From Flexivirga oryzae (GTDB taxonomy: Bacteria > Actinomycetota > Actinomycetes > Actinomycetales > Dermatophilaceae), in contig NZ_JACHVQ010000001.1 of the NCBI RefSeq assembly GCF_014190805.1, forward strand, positions 310,001 through 374,000: 64,000 nt of DNA, in the 5' to 3' direction. The stretch's first letter is position 1. Each line of letters starts with the position of its first letter. Both the position numbers and the translations under genes were made by a program. Below are positions 35,868 through 44,045 of the stretch, piece by piece. The notes under the pieces were generated by a model that did no database searches, was not told where the DNA came from, and worked only from the letters and a program-made list of their open reading frames with translations.

Positions 35868-36329
35868 TCACAGTTCGAGCTTCATCATCCGGTCGGTCGT
35901 CGTGAAACCGAGCGACTCGTAGAGGTTGATCGCGACGCTGTTGCCGCCGAACACGTGCAGGGAGAGGGTGCGATAGCCCTTCTCACGGGACCATTTCGCG
36001 GCTTCCTGCATGAGGGCACGCCCGTAGCCGTTGCCTCGCGCGGTGGGCTCCACCTGGATGTCGTAGATGAACGACTCGTCGGCGGGGTTTCCGCGGGGCG
36101 CCATCCACAGTCGTCCGACCCGCTCGCCGGCGTCATCGGTCGCGATGAACACCTCGTGCCCGGGGGTCAGTCTGCCGTCCGGGAAGTAGTGCGCGGTCTC
36201 CTGCTCGGACTGCCTGCGGGCCTCGTCGAGCGGCAGTCCGCCGTTGGTGTGTTTGTCCTCGGCGTACTCCCGCATGGTGGTCGCGATGTAGCCGGGAAGT
36301 TCCTCGTCGGTGATCGGTCGGATGTTCAC
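35868..36329 (-). CDS. GNAT-family N-acetyltransferase
   Basis: 153 aa from GTG 36329; the frame extends seven residues further but NIRPITDEELPGYI is the usual opening. The acetyl-CoA motif A is VEPTARGNGYGRALMQEA (about 103-120), with LSLHVFGGNSVAINLYESLGF as motif B. The N-terminal region has TMREYAEDK. It resembles acetyltransferases of small amines or antibiotics with undefined substrate. It is convergent with the anti-sigma-like gene and divergent from the ectoine importer operon. Confidence 0.88.
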   Translation of the reverse strand: MNIRPITDEELPGYIATTMREYAEDKHTNGGLPLDEARRQSEQETAHYFPDGRLTPGHEVFIATDDAGERVGRLWMAPRGNPADESFIYDIQVEPTARGNGYGRALMQEAAKWSREKGYRTLSLHVFGGNSVAINLYESLGFTTTDRMMKLEL

Positions 36330-36354
36330 AGACAGCGACTCTAACCGCACCCGA

Positions 36355-36370
36355 TGTGACGCTTCTCACC
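36355..36370. promoter_or_regulatory. CRP-like half-perfect site
   Basis: TGTGA-CGCTTC-TCACC differs by one base from TGTGA-N6-TCACA, the site of CRP/GlxR-type regulators in actinobacteria. It lies between the divergent acetyltransferase and ectoine importer genes. Confidence 0.35.
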
Positions 36371-36451
36371 GCGACGCGCCGCCGTAAACGGCTCGAAGGT
36401 CTCGAAGTCATAACGAAGATTTTCCGCCACACTCGGTCCGATACGGGTATC

Positions 36452-36465
36452 GTCGACATGTCGAC
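36452..36465. promoter_or_regulatory. 14-bp perfect palindrome upstream of the ectoine importer
   Basis: GTCGACATGTCGAC is a perfect palindrome about 180 bp before the importer's first gene, inside a 314-bp gap without genes. It is a good candidate operator for the importer. Which regulator binds is unknown, since none is adjacent. The rest of the gap shows a purine-rich region and the AGAGG ribosome site before 36644. Confidence 0.45.
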
Positions 36466-36643
36466 AATGTGTCGTTTGTGCAGGTCAGGAGGCGTCGGTA
36501 TGCCGCAATCGAGCCGCCAACGGGCAGCCGATCGGGTCATTTCCGCGCCGTTGAGATGTTCTGCGGGATCGACATAGCCTCGAAAAGTCCTATCCCCGGA
36601 GGTGCGTTTCTGTGGCTCCCCCCAAGTCGAAAGAGGTTCCAGC

Positions 36644-37567
36644 ATGACGCTGCGTACCCGGCGTTCCGTCATTGCGGCCGCCGCAGTTCTGACCGCCAGC
36701 TCGCTCGCGCTCGCCGGCTGCGGTGGCTCCAGTGGGGGCAGCAGTGGCGGCGGTGGCAACGGCGGCGGCTCGACCCTGGCGAAGCTGCAGAAGGCCGGCA
36801 AGGTCACCGTCGGCATCAACGGGGAAGACCCGTACAGCTACTTCGACAAGAACGGCAAGCTGACCGGTGCGACCATCGCGCTGGACCGCGCCGTCTACAA
36901 GAAGCTGGGCATCAACACGGTCGAGGGCAAGAAGGTCGACTGGAACGCGCTCATCCCCGGTCTGAACGCCAAGCAGTTCGACGAGGTCAGCGCCGGCATG
37001 TCGGTCCTGCCCGATCGGTGCAAGCAGGCCGCGTTCAGCTACCCGGAGATCACCTACGAGACGGCGCTACTGGTGCCCAAGGGCAACCCGAAGCACCTGC
37101 ACACCATGCAGGACATCAAGAAGACCGGTGCCAACCTGGTCACCGAGAACGGTGCCATCGAGGCCGGTTATGCCAAGGACCTGGGCATCCAGACCCAGAC
37201 CGTCGGCTCGCCGCAGGACGGCCTGCAGGCGGTGGAGAGCGGTCAGGCCGACGTCTTCGCGCTGACCGCGATCTCGCTGCGCACCCTCGTCAAGACGCAG
37301 AACGCCGGCAGCAAGGTCGAGGTCACCAAGGCCTTCACGGCGACCGTCAACGGCAAGTTGCAGATCGGCGCCGGCGCCGCGGTCTTCCGCAAGAGCGACA
37401 CCTCGCTGCTCAACGCCTACAACAAGGAACTCAAGAAGATCATCGACAACCCGGCGGAGTTCAAGAAGATCGTCGGACCGTTCGGTTTCACCGAGGCCGA
37501 GCGTCCCAAGGGCAAGACGGCGGACACCAAGTACCTGTGCTCCGGCCAACTCCCGGACGCGAAGTAG
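36644..37567 (+). CDS. ehuB: Ectoine/hydroxyectoine ABC transporter binding lipoprotein (EhuB-like)
   Basis: 307 aa from ATG 36644 with AAGAGG upstream. The lipoprotein signal (SSLALAGC, Cys about 27) and Gly/Ser linker are followed by an amino-acid-type family 3 binding fold. The segments GEDPYSYFDKNGKLTGATIA, LIPGLNAKQFDEVSAGM and PDRCKQAAFSYPE, with the NGAIEAGYAK turn, correspond closely to EhuB proteins as I recall them; the DRCKQ box is characteristic. It should capture the compatible solutes ectoine and hydroxyectoine. Amino acid binding remains the alternative. It heads an ehuBCDA operon. Confidence 0.8.
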   Translation: MTLRTRRSVIAAAAVLTASSLALAGCGGSSGGSSGGGGNGGGSTLAKLQKAGKVTVGINGEDPYSYFDKNGKLTGATIALDRAVYKKLGINTVEGKKVDWNALIPGLNAKQFDEVSAGMSVLPDRCKQAAFSYPEITYETALLVPKGNPKHLHTMQDIKKTGANLVTENGAIEAGYAKDLGIQTQTVGSPQDGLQAVESGQADVFALTAISLRTLVKTQNAGSKVEVTKAFTATVNGKLQIGAGAAVFRKSDTSLLNAYNKELKKIIDNPAEFKKIVGPFGFTEAERPKGKTADTKYLCSGQLPDAK

Positions 37568-37594
37568 CCCCGACGGACCGGAAAGACACCGACC

Positions 37595-38347
37595 GTGTCT
37601 GAACTCATCACGATGTCCACGGGTGTGGTCGACACCTTGCGCGACCACTGGTCGGATCTGCTGGACGGCTTGCGCGTCACCCTCGAGCTGTCGGTGTTCG
37701 GCGGAGCGGTGGCCTTCGTCGTCGCCGTCGTCCTCGGGCTGGCCGCCATGTCGCGGTTCACGCTGCTGAGGGTGGTCTCCCGCATCATCGTGGAGTTCTT
37801 CCGCGGCACCTCGCTGGTCGTCCAGCTGTTCTTCTTCGCCTACGCCACGCCGGAGATCTTCGGGTGGGGTTCCCACCTGTTGCTCTTCGGCATCGCGGCG
37901 CTCGGCCTCAACTACGGGGCCTACGGTTCCGAGGTCGTCCGCGGCTCGCTGATGGCCGTCCCGCCGGGCCAGTGGGAGACGACGACCGCGCTTTCCATGC
38001 CGTGGCTCACCAAGGTGCGCCGGATCATCTGGCCGCAGGCCTGGGCGCTGATGCTGCCGGGGCTCAACAACCTGATGGTCATGCTGGTCAAGGGCACGGC
38101 CATCGCGTCGTTCATCGCGCTGCAGGACCTCACCGCGGTGAGCGACGACCTGCGCAAGGAGGGCGTTGCCACCTGGACCGTCTACGGGATCGCCTTCGTC
38201 ATCTACTACCTGGCCGCCATGGCCTTCTCGGGGGTGCTGCGGTTGCTGGAGCGCAGAGCACAGCGACGGCTCGGCATGGGTAACACCCGCAAGCCCGAGG
38301 TCGATCAGGCCGTCGCGCTCGCACCGGCCGGCGGAGGTGGCGCATGA
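37595..38347 (+). CDS. ehuC: Ectoine ABC transporter permease (EhuC-like)
   Basis: 250 aa from GTG 37595. Histidine/ectoine-type polar amino acid permease with about five membrane segments (VTLELSVFGGAVAFVVAVVLG, FFRGTSLVVQLFFFAYA) and the cytoplasmic ExxxG loop: VPPGQWETTTALSMPWLTKV. Ends in a polar Ala/Gly tail and overlaps the next permease by four bases. Forms the membrane pore with EhuD. Confidence 0.82.
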   Translation: MSELITMSTGVVDTLRDHWSDLLDGLRVTLELSVFGGAVAFVVAVVLGLAAMSRFTLLRVVSRIIVEFFRGTSLVVQLFFFAYATPEIFGWGSHLLLFGIAALGLNYGAYGSEVVRGSLMAVPPGQWETTTALSMPWLTKVRRIIWPQAWALMLPGLNNLMVMLVKGTAIASFIALQDLTAVSDDLRKEGVATWTVYGIAFVIYYLAAMAFSGVLRLLERRAQRRLGMGNTRKPEVDQAVALAPAGGGGA

Positions 38348-39042
38348 TGCAGGCATCGGCGAGCTGGGACTGGAGCATCGCCCGCGAGGCGTTCCCGATC
38401 ATGCTCGGGGCGTTCGTCAAGGTGACGCTGCTGGTGACCGTGGTCGCCTCGGTCCTCTCGGCGCTGCTCGGTCTCGTCTGGGCGATCGCCCTGCGGGAGT
38501 TGCCGCGCCCGGCGAGCAAGTTCCTGAGCTGGCTGCTCGGGGTGGTGCGTGGCACGCCGATCCCGTTGCAGTTGTTGATGGTCGACTTCGGCATCGCGAC
38601 GCCGGCGGGCTGGCTGGCACATCTGCACCCGGACCAGCTGCAGCACCGGCTGATCATCCTCGGCATCGTGGTCTTCTCGATCCACTACTCGACCTACATG
38701 GCGGAGTCCTACCGGGCGGGCATCGACTCCATCCCCAAGGGCCAGTGGGAGGCGGCCACCGCCCTCTCACTGCCGCAGGCCCGGGTATGGCGGGCGGTCA
38801 TCATCCCGCAGGCGCTGCGCGCAACGCTGCCATCGCTGGGGAACTGGGCGATCGCGATGTTCAAGGACACGCCGTACCTCATCGCGATCAGCGTCCCGGA
38901 GATGGTGTCCCAGGCCTACGAGATCGGCGGCAACCACTTCAAGTACATCGAGGTGTTCACGGTGGCCGGGCTCATCTTCCTGGCGGCGAGTTATCCGACC
39001 GCCATCCTCATGCGCCGATTGGAGAAGAAGCTTGCCTACTGA
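38344..39042 (+). CDS. ehuD: Ectoine ABC transporter permease (EhuD-like)
   Basis: 232 aa, with ATG 38344 and 38347 both possible. Membrane segments include FVKVTLLVTVVASVLSALLG and LIFLAASYPTAILMRRL. The coupling loop is IPKGQWEAATALSLPQARV, parallel to that of its partner. Five to six helices, standard size. It overlaps the ATPase gene by about 10 bases if that gene starts at TTG. Confidence 0.83.
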   Translation: MMQASASWDWSIAREAFPIMLGAFVKVTLLVTVVASVLSALLGLVWAIALRELPRPASKFLSWLLGVVRGTPIPLQLLMVDFGIATPAGWLAHLHPDQLQHRLIILGIVVFSIHYSTYMAESYRAGIDSIPKGQWEAATALSLPQARVWRAVIIPQALRATLPSLGNWAIAMFKDTPYLIAISVPEMVSQAYEIGGNHFKYIEVFTVAGLIFLAASYPTAILMRRLEKKLAY

Positions 39043-39877
39043 CATGACCAAGGATCCGGAGCGACCGGCCGTGCCCGAGCCGGCCAAGAGTCCACCGGCC
39101 GCACCGAACGGCCAGCCGCGGATCGTGTTCGAGGACGTCGTGAAGCGCTTCGGCAAGGTGTCGGTGCTCAACGAGCTCAACTTCAACGTCGCCAAGGGTG
39201 AGCGCGTCACCCTCATCGGGCCGAGCGGCTCGGGGAAGACGACGATCCTGCGGCTGCTGATGACCCTGGAGGATCTCAGCGACGGCTACATCTTCGTCGA
39301 CGGCGAGCCGCTGACGCACGCCAAGAACGCGTCGGGTAAGCGAGTCGCGTTGAAACCCAAGGAGGTTTCGCGGATCCGCAAGCGGATCGGGATGGTCTTC
39401 CAGCAGTTCAACCTCTTCCCGAACATGTCCGTGATCGAGAACGTCATGGAAGCGCCGGTGCACGTGCTCGGTCTGCCCAAGGAGGAGGCGCGCGCCCGGG
39501 CGCAGGGGTTGCTCGATCAGGTCGGGCTCGGCAACCGCGGGGACGAGCACCCGACCCGGCTGTCCGGTGGTCAGCAGCAGCGCGTCGCCATCGCACGGGC
39601 GCTCGCGATGGAGCCGGAGATCCTGTTGCTCGACGAGGTCACCTCGGCGCTCGACCCGGAGCTCGTCGGCGACGTGCTCGGTGTGCTGCGCGACGTCGCC
39701 GAGAACACCGACATCACGATGTTGCTCGTCACCCACGAGATGCAGTTCGCCCGGGATGTCTCGCACCGGGTGATGATGTTCGACGGCGGCCGCATCGTCG
39801 AGGAGGGCGTGCCCGACCAGATCTTCGGCAACCCCCGCGAGGAGCGGACCAAGAAGTTCCTGCGGGCGGTGCTCTGA
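39032..39877 (+). CDS. ehuA: Ectoine ABC transporter ATP-binding protein (EhuA-like)
   Basis: 281 aa from TTG 39032, which has GGAG seven bases upstream; ATG 39044 is the alternative. Walker A is GPSGSGKTTILRLLM, signature LSGGQQQRVAIARAL, Walker B ILLLDEVTSALDP, and the H-loop MLLVTHEMQFA. It is a polar-amino-acid type ATPase (PAAT family) with an extra N-terminal tail rich in Pro/Lys. The insert between Walker A and the Q-loop (HAKNASGKRVALKPKEVSR) is longer than in GlnQ and is found in EhuA-like proteins. Last gene of the ehuBCDA operon. Confidence 0.87.
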   Translation: MPTDMTKDPERPAVPEPAKSPPAAPNGQPRIVFEDVVKRFGKVSVLNELNFNVAKGERVTLIGPSGSGKTTILRLLMTLEDLSDGYIFVDGEPLTHAKNASGKRVALKPKEVSRIRKRIGMVFQQFNLFPNMSVIENVMEAPVHVLGLPKEEARARAQGLLDQVGLGNRGDEHPTRLSGGQQQRVAIARALAMEPEILLLDEVTSALDPELVGDVLGVLRDVAENTDITMLLVTHEMQFARDVSHRVMMFDGGRIVEEGVPDQIFGNPREERTKKFLRAVL

Positions 39878-39959
39878 CCGCAGGGCAGCGCGGCGGATCC
39901 GGCGACCGTTGCCGGTTGTGCACGCGGTCCAAGGGTGGGGCAAGTCACACGTCCAGATC

Positions 39960-39977
39960 CTGAGATCAGCATCTCAG
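39960..39977. promoter_or_regulatory. Inverted repeat near the ilvB promoter
   Basis: CTGAGAT-CAGC-ATCTCAG, perfect 7-bp arms, lies 40 bp before the leader peptide of the ilvBNC attenuator. It sits where the promoter should be and could bind a transcription factor such as an Lrp-type regulator; no evidence beyond symmetry. Confidence 0.45.
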
Positions 39978-40016
39978 AATGTTGACGCTCCAGGGTCGGC
40001 GCACGACACTGGAGCG

Positions 40017-40055
40017 GTGGCACGAATTCTCGTACTTCCAAGGCGCGCAAGCTGA
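40017..40055 (+). CDS. ilvBNC leader peptide
   Basis: GTG GCA CGA ATT CTC GTA CTT then P-R-R-A-S and TGA: a 12-residue peptide with consecutive Ile-Leu-Val-Leu codons, too short for ordinary gene calling. The rare ATT, GTA and CTT codons add to the sensitivity of ribosome pausing. It is placed just before a pair of mutually exclusive hairpins and a T-rich terminator, the standard attenuator layout. Similar R-I-L-V-L leader peptides precede ilvB in other actinobacteria. GGAG lies close upstream at only 2 nt, which is short. Confidence 0.85.
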   Translation: MARILVLPRRAS

Positions 40056-40112
40056 TTCATTCGGCTCGCGCGCTGACCCTCACTGCCCGGACTCCGGGAT
40101 GAGGGTTTTTTT
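40041..40112 (+). promoter_or_regulatory. Transcription attenuator of ilvBNC
   Basis: An upstream stem pairs GGCGCGCAAGC (from 40042) with GGCTCGCGCGCT (to about 40074). The terminator stem is ACCCTCA (40076-40082) with TGAGGGT (40100-40106), with an inner CCCGG/CCGGG pair, followed by seven Ts (40106-40112). When Ile/Leu/Val-tRNAs are charged, the ribosome moves over the first stem and the terminator should form; pausing should favour read-through into ilvB. This mechanism is established for this operon type; the exact folds here are read by eye. Confidence 0.85.
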
Positions 40113-40150
40113 ATGCGCGAGCGTGCTTCCGAAGAGTTAAGGACGACAAG

Positions 40151-42055
40151 GTGACAACTCAGAGTCCGGCCGCAGGACGGCCAATGACACCAGAATCTGA
40201 CGCGGAGATGAGGAACGAATCCGCGCGTCAGATGCCGACACCAGCAGACGTGGTGCCCGCCGCCAAGCGCGCGGCGGCTCCCCAGGAGGTGACCGGTGCC
40301 CAGAGCCTGGTCCTCGCGCTCGAGGCGGCCGGTGTAGAGGTCGTATTCGGGATCCCCGGTGGCGCCATCCTGCCGGCATACGACCCACTGCTGGACTCGG
40401 TCAAGGTCCGTCACATCCTGGTGCGCCACGAGCAGGGCGCCGGTCACGCGGCCGAGGGTTACGCCTCGGCGACCGGCAACGTCGGGGTGTGTATGGCGAC
40501 CAGCGGCCCCGGCGCCACCAACCTGGTGACCGCCATCGCCGACGCCTATATGGATTCGGTGCCGATGGTCGCGATCACCGGCCAGGTCAACTCCCGGTTC
40601 ATCGGCACCGACGCCTTCCAGGAAGCCGACATCCGCGGCATCACCATGCCGATCACCAAGCACAGCTACCTGGTCACCAAACCCGGTGATGTGGCGACCG
40701 CGATCAAGGAGGCGTTCCACATCGCGTCCAGCGGCCGGCCGGGGCCGGTGCTGGTGGACATCACCAAGGACGCCATGGTCGGCAAGACGACCTTCGAGTG
40801 GCCCGCCGACATCGCGCTGCCCGGCTACAAGCCGGTGACGCGCCCGCACCACAAGCAGATCCGCGCCGCGGCCAAGCTGATCCGCGAGTCGAAGCGGCCG
40901 GTCTTCTACCTCGGTGGAGGCATCGTGCGCGCCGAGGCGTCCGAGCAGCTGCGTGCGCTGGTCGACCTCGCCGGCATACCGCTGGTCACCACGTTGATGG
41001 CGCGCGGCATCGTGCCCGACAGCCACCCGCTGCACCTCGGCATGCCCGGCATGCACGGCTCGGTCGCCGCGGTCACCGCGCTGCAGAAGGCCGACCTGCT
41101 GATCGCGATCGGCACCCGCTTCGACGACCGGGTCACCGGCGATCTGGCGTCCTTCGCGCCGGGTGCCAAGGTGATCCACGCCGACATCGACCCGGCCGAG
41201 ATCTCCAAGAACCGCGTCGCCGACGTCCCGATCGTCGGTGACGCCCTGGCCGTCATCGAGGACCTGACGGTCGCGGTCCGCGCCGACCAGAACGCCGGCC
41301 GCGCACCCGATTTCACCGCCTGGCAGAAGCGCACCCGCGGCTGGGCGGACACCTACCCCCTGGGCTACAGCCCTGCCGAAGATGCGACGGCGATCCCGCC
41401 GCAGTACGTCATCGAGCGGATCGGCGCGCTCACCGGGCCCGACGCGGTGTATGCCGCGGGCGTCGGCCAGCACCAGATGTGGGCGGCGCAGTTCGTGAAG
41501 TACGAACGCCCCAACGCCTGGCTCAACTCCGGCGGCCTCGGCACGATGGGCTACTCGGTGCCCGCCGCCATGGGCGCGAAGGTCGGCGAACCCGACCGGA
41601 TCGTCTGGGCGATCGACGGGGACGGCTGCTTCCAGATGACCAATCAGGAGCTGGCCACCTGCGTCATCAACAAGATCCCGATCAAGGTCGCGGTCATCAA
41701 CAACTCCAGCCTCGGCATGGTGCGCCAGTGGCAGACGCTCTTCTACAACGAGCGCTACTCCAACACCGACCTGCACACCTCGGCCGCCGGTTCGCGCGTC
41801 CCGGACTTCGTCAAGCTGGCGGAGGCCTACGGCTGCGTCGGTCTGCGCTGCGAGAAGGCCGAGGACGTCGACGCCACGATCAAGAAGGCGCTGGAGATCG
41901 ACGACGTGCCGGTCGTCATCGACTTCGTGGTCGAGCGGGACGCCATGGTGTGGCCGATGGTGCCCGCCGGGGTGAGCAATGACCTGGTCACCACCGCACG
42001 GGCGATGACGCCGGTGTGGGATCGTGACGACGACGCTGCAGAGGGAGCACACTGA
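40151..42055 (+). CDS. ilvB: Acetolactate synthase large subunit
   Basis: 634 aa from GTG 40151 with AAGGA upstream. About 45 residues of polar leader precede the catalytic region. The TPP-activating Glu is in RHEQGAGHAAEGYA; GDGCFQMTNQELATCVINK is the TPP/Mg motif; FDDRVTGDL belongs to the FAD-binding middle domain. It condenses pyruvate to acetolactate, or pyruvate plus 2-oxobutyrate to acetohydroxybutyrate. The stop overlaps ilvN by one base. Regulated by the attenuator directly upstream and by IlvN. Confidence 0.97.
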   Translation: MTTQSPAAGRPMTPESDAEMRNESARQMPTPADVVPAAKRAAAPQEVTGAQSLVLALEAAGVEVVFGIPGGAILPAYDPLLDSVKVRHILVRHEQGAGHAAEGYASATGNVGVCMATSGPGATNLVTAIADAYMDSVPMVAITGQVNSRFIGTDAFQEADIRGITMPITKHSYLVTKPGDVATAIKEAFHIASSGRPGPVLVDITKDAMVGKTTFEWPADIALPGYKPVTRPHHKQIRAAAKLIRESKRPVFYLGGGIVRAEASEQLRALVDLAGIPLVTTLMARGIVPDSHPLHLGMPGMHGSVAAVTALQKADLLIAIGTRFDDRVTGDLASFAPGAKVIHADIDPAEISKNRVADVPIVGDALAVIEDLTVAVRADQNAGRAPDFTAWQKRTRGWADTYPLGYSPAEDATAIPPQYVIERIGALTGPDAVYAAGVGQHQMWAAQFVKYERPNAWLNSGGLGTMGYSVPAAMGAKVGEPDRIVWAIDGDGCFQMTNQELATCVINKIPIKVAVINNSSLGMVRQWQTLFYNERYSNTDLHTSAAGSRVPDFVKLAEAYGCVGLRCEKAEDVDATIKKALEIDDVPVVIDFVVERDAMVWPMVPAGVSNDLVTTARAMTPVWDRDDDAAEGAH

Positions 42056-42567
42056 TGGCACGCCATACCTTGTCGGTGCTGGTGGAGGACAAGCCCGGTG
42101 TGCTGGCACGCATCTCCGGACTGATCTCCCGGCGCGGCTTCAACATCGACTCGCTCGCCGTCGGTCCCACCGAGAACGACGACGTCTCCCGGATGACGAT
42201 CGTCGTCGACGTCGACGAGACGGCGCTGGAGCAGGTGACCAAGCAGCTCAACAAGCTCATCGAGGTGCTCAAGGTCGTCGAGCTGGACGACACCGCCTCC
42301 GTGCAGCGTGAGCTGCTGCTGATCAAGGTCCGGTGTGACGCGCACAGCCGGGCGGAGATCGTGCAGATCACCCAGATGTTCCGCTGCAACGTGGTCGACG
42401 TCGGCCTCGACGCGGTGGTCATCGAAGCGACCGGCACCCCTGGCAAGCTGGAGGCGCTGCTCGACGTGCTCGAGCCCTACGGCGTCCGGGAGATCGTGCA
42501 GTCCGGCCTGGTCGGTGTCGGCCGGGGCGGCAAGTCGATCACCGACCGCGGGCGTCGCAGCGCGTAG
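42055..42567 (+). CDS. ilvN: Acetolactate synthase small (regulatory) subunit
   Basis: 170 aa. LSVLVEDKPGVLARISGLISRRGFNIDSLAV is the N-terminal ACT domain, which binds valine for feedback inhibition; the C-terminal ALS_ss domain (IEATGTPGKLEALLDVLEPYGVREI) contacts IlvB. Full length. One-base overlap with ilvB and a 121-base gap to ilvC that contains a clear AAGGAG site before ilvC but no further attenuator. Confidence 0.97.
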   Translation: MARHTLSVLVEDKPGVLARISGLISRRGFNIDSLAVGPTENDDVSRMTIVVDVDETALEQVTKQLNKLIEVLKVVELDDTASVQRELLLIKVRCDAHSRAEIVQITQMFRCNVVDVGLDAVVIEATGTPGKLEALLDVLEPYGVREIVQSGLVGVGRGGKSITDRGRRSA

Positions 42568-42688
42568 CTCGCCGGCGCCATACCCCAGCGGTGGCCGCGT
42601 CGCGACGAAGGAGCGCATGGGCCCCCGCGTGAAATCTGAATCCACAAACGTACCAACGTAATTCACAAAACGAACCAAGGAGAATCCA

Positions 42689-43723
42689 GTGGCCGAGATG
42701 TTTTATGACGACGACGCCGACCTGTCGGTGATCCAGGGCCGCAAGGTCGCCGTCATCGGCTACGGCAGCCAGGGGCACGCGCACGCTCTGAACCTGCGCG
42801 ACTCGGGTGTCGACGTCCGCATCGGCCTGCGCGAAGGCTCGAAGTCCACCGAGAAGGCCGAGAACGAGGGCCTGCGGGTGCTGCCGGTCGCCGACGCGGT
42901 CAAGGAGGCCGACGTCGTCGTCATCCTGGCGCCCGACCAGGTGCAGCGCACCGTCTACGCCGAGGAGATCGAGCCGAACCTCAACGACGGTGCCGCGCTC
43001 GTCTTCGGCCACGGCTTCAACATCCGCTACGGCTACATCAAGCCCAAGGCGGACGCCGACGTGCTGATGGTGGCGCCCAAGGGCCCGGGTCACATCGTCC
43101 GCCGTGAGTATGTCGACGGGCGTGGCGTGCCGGTCGTCCTCGCCGTGGAGCAGGACGCGTCGGGCACCGCCTGGGATCTCGCGAAGTCCTACGCGAAGGG
43201 CATCGGCGGCCTGCGTGCCGGCGGTATCAAGACCACCTTCACCGAGGAGACCGAGACCGACCTGTTCGGCGAGCAGTCCGTCCTGTGCGGTGGCGCGTCG
43301 CAGCTGGTGCAGTACGGCTTCGAGGTGCTGACCGAGGCCGGTTACCAGCCGGAGGTCGCCTACTTCGAGTGCCTGCACGAGCTGAAGCTGATCGTCGACC
43401 TGATGATCGAGGGCGGCATCGCCAAGCAGCGCTGGTCGATCTCCGACACCGCCGAGTTCGGTGACTACGTCTCCGGACCGCGCGTCATCGACCCGCACGT
43501 GAAGGAGAACATGAAGGGTGTCCTCGCCGACATCCAGGACGGCTCGTTCGCCAAGCGCTTCATCGACGACCAGGACGCCGGCGCGCCGGAGTTCCTCGCC
43601 TTCCGCGAGAAGGCCGCCCAGCACCCGATCGAGGCGACCGGCAAGCAGCTGCGCAGCCTGATGAGCTGGCTGAAGGACAACGACACCGACACCGACTACG
43701 TCGAGGGCAGCGCCGCCCGGTAG
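42689..43723 (+). CDS. ilvC: Ketol-acid reductoisomerase
   Basis: 344 aa from GTG 42689 (CCAAGGAG 7 nt upstream). NADPH-binding Rossmann motif GYGSQGHAHALNLRDSGVDV, then KGPGHIVRREY and the C-terminal metal site (ETETDLFGEQSVLCGG, YFECLHELKLIVDLMIEGG). Class I enzyme by length. It converts acetolactate to dihydroxyisovalerate, the substrate of IlvD encoded at 32563. Third gene of ilvBNC, followed by a strong terminator and then tandem array B. Confidence 0.97.
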   Translation: MAEMFYDDDADLSVIQGRKVAVIGYGSQGHAHALNLRDSGVDVRIGLREGSKSTEKAENEGLRVLPVADAVKEADVVVILAPDQVQRTVYAEEIEPNLNDGAALVFGHGFNIRYGYIKPKADADVLMVAPKGPGHIVRREYVDGRGVPVVLAVEQDASGTAWDLAKSYAKGIGGLRAGGIKTTFTEETETDLFGEQSVLCGGASQLVQYGFEVLTEAGYQPEVAYFECLHELKLIVDLMIEGGIAKQRWSISDTAEFGDYVSGPRVIDPHVKENMKGVLADIQDGSFAKRFIDDQDAGAPEFLAFREKAAQHPIEATGKQLRSLMSWLKDNDTDTDYVEGSAAR

Positions 43724-43736
43724 CCGATGCGTATGA

Positions 43737-43775
43737 CGAGAGGGGCGGGTGCCGGCCGGGCGCCCGCCCCTCTCG
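43737..43775 (+). terminator. Terminator hairpin after ilvC
   Basis: CGAGAGGGGCGGG (43737-43749) pairs perfectly with CCCGCCCCTCTCG (43763-43775) around a GC-rich 13-nt loop. No T-tract follows, as is usual for stable actinobacterial terminators. It starts 14 bases after the ilvC stop. Confidence 0.8.
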
Positions 43776-43786
43776 CGTGCCTGGGG

Positions 43787-43979
43787 GCGTCCCGTAGTGC
43801 CGACGGTCGGGGTGTGGGGACGGGTTTTCGGGGTGTGGGCGTCCCGAAGTGCCGACGGTCGGGGTGTGGGGACGGGTTTTCGGGGTGGGGGCGTCCCGTA
43901 GTGCCGACGGTCGGGGTGTGGGGACGCGTTTTCGGGGTGGGGCGTCCCGAAGTGCCGACGGTCGGGGTGTGGGGACGCA
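43787..43979. repeat. Tandem array B: four units of about 52 bp
   Basis: Unit starts GCGTCCCG at 43787, 43839, 43891 and 43942, followed in each unit by GTGCCGACGGTCGGGGT and GTGGGGACGGGTTTTCGGG. The sequence CCGAC-G-GTCGG is palindromic within each unit. The array fills most of the gap between ilvC and the DrrA-like gene. Unit starts align with arrays A and C, although most internal bases differ. Confidence 0.92.
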
Positions 43980-44045
43980 CGCAGCCGGTCGCCGGTGAAA
44001 CCGTGGTGAAACCGTCACGAATCCGGGACGGCCGATGGTGGTCCC

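Noticed and set aside
36360..36643. A small RNA or tRNA gene before ehuB
   Set aside because: No cloverleaf or strong structured element was found; only a palindrome and a CRP-like site are supported.
39974..42109. 711-aa minus-strand frame opposite ilvB
   Set aside because: Shadow of ilvB; no recognisable motifs and it would cover the ilvBNC attenuator.
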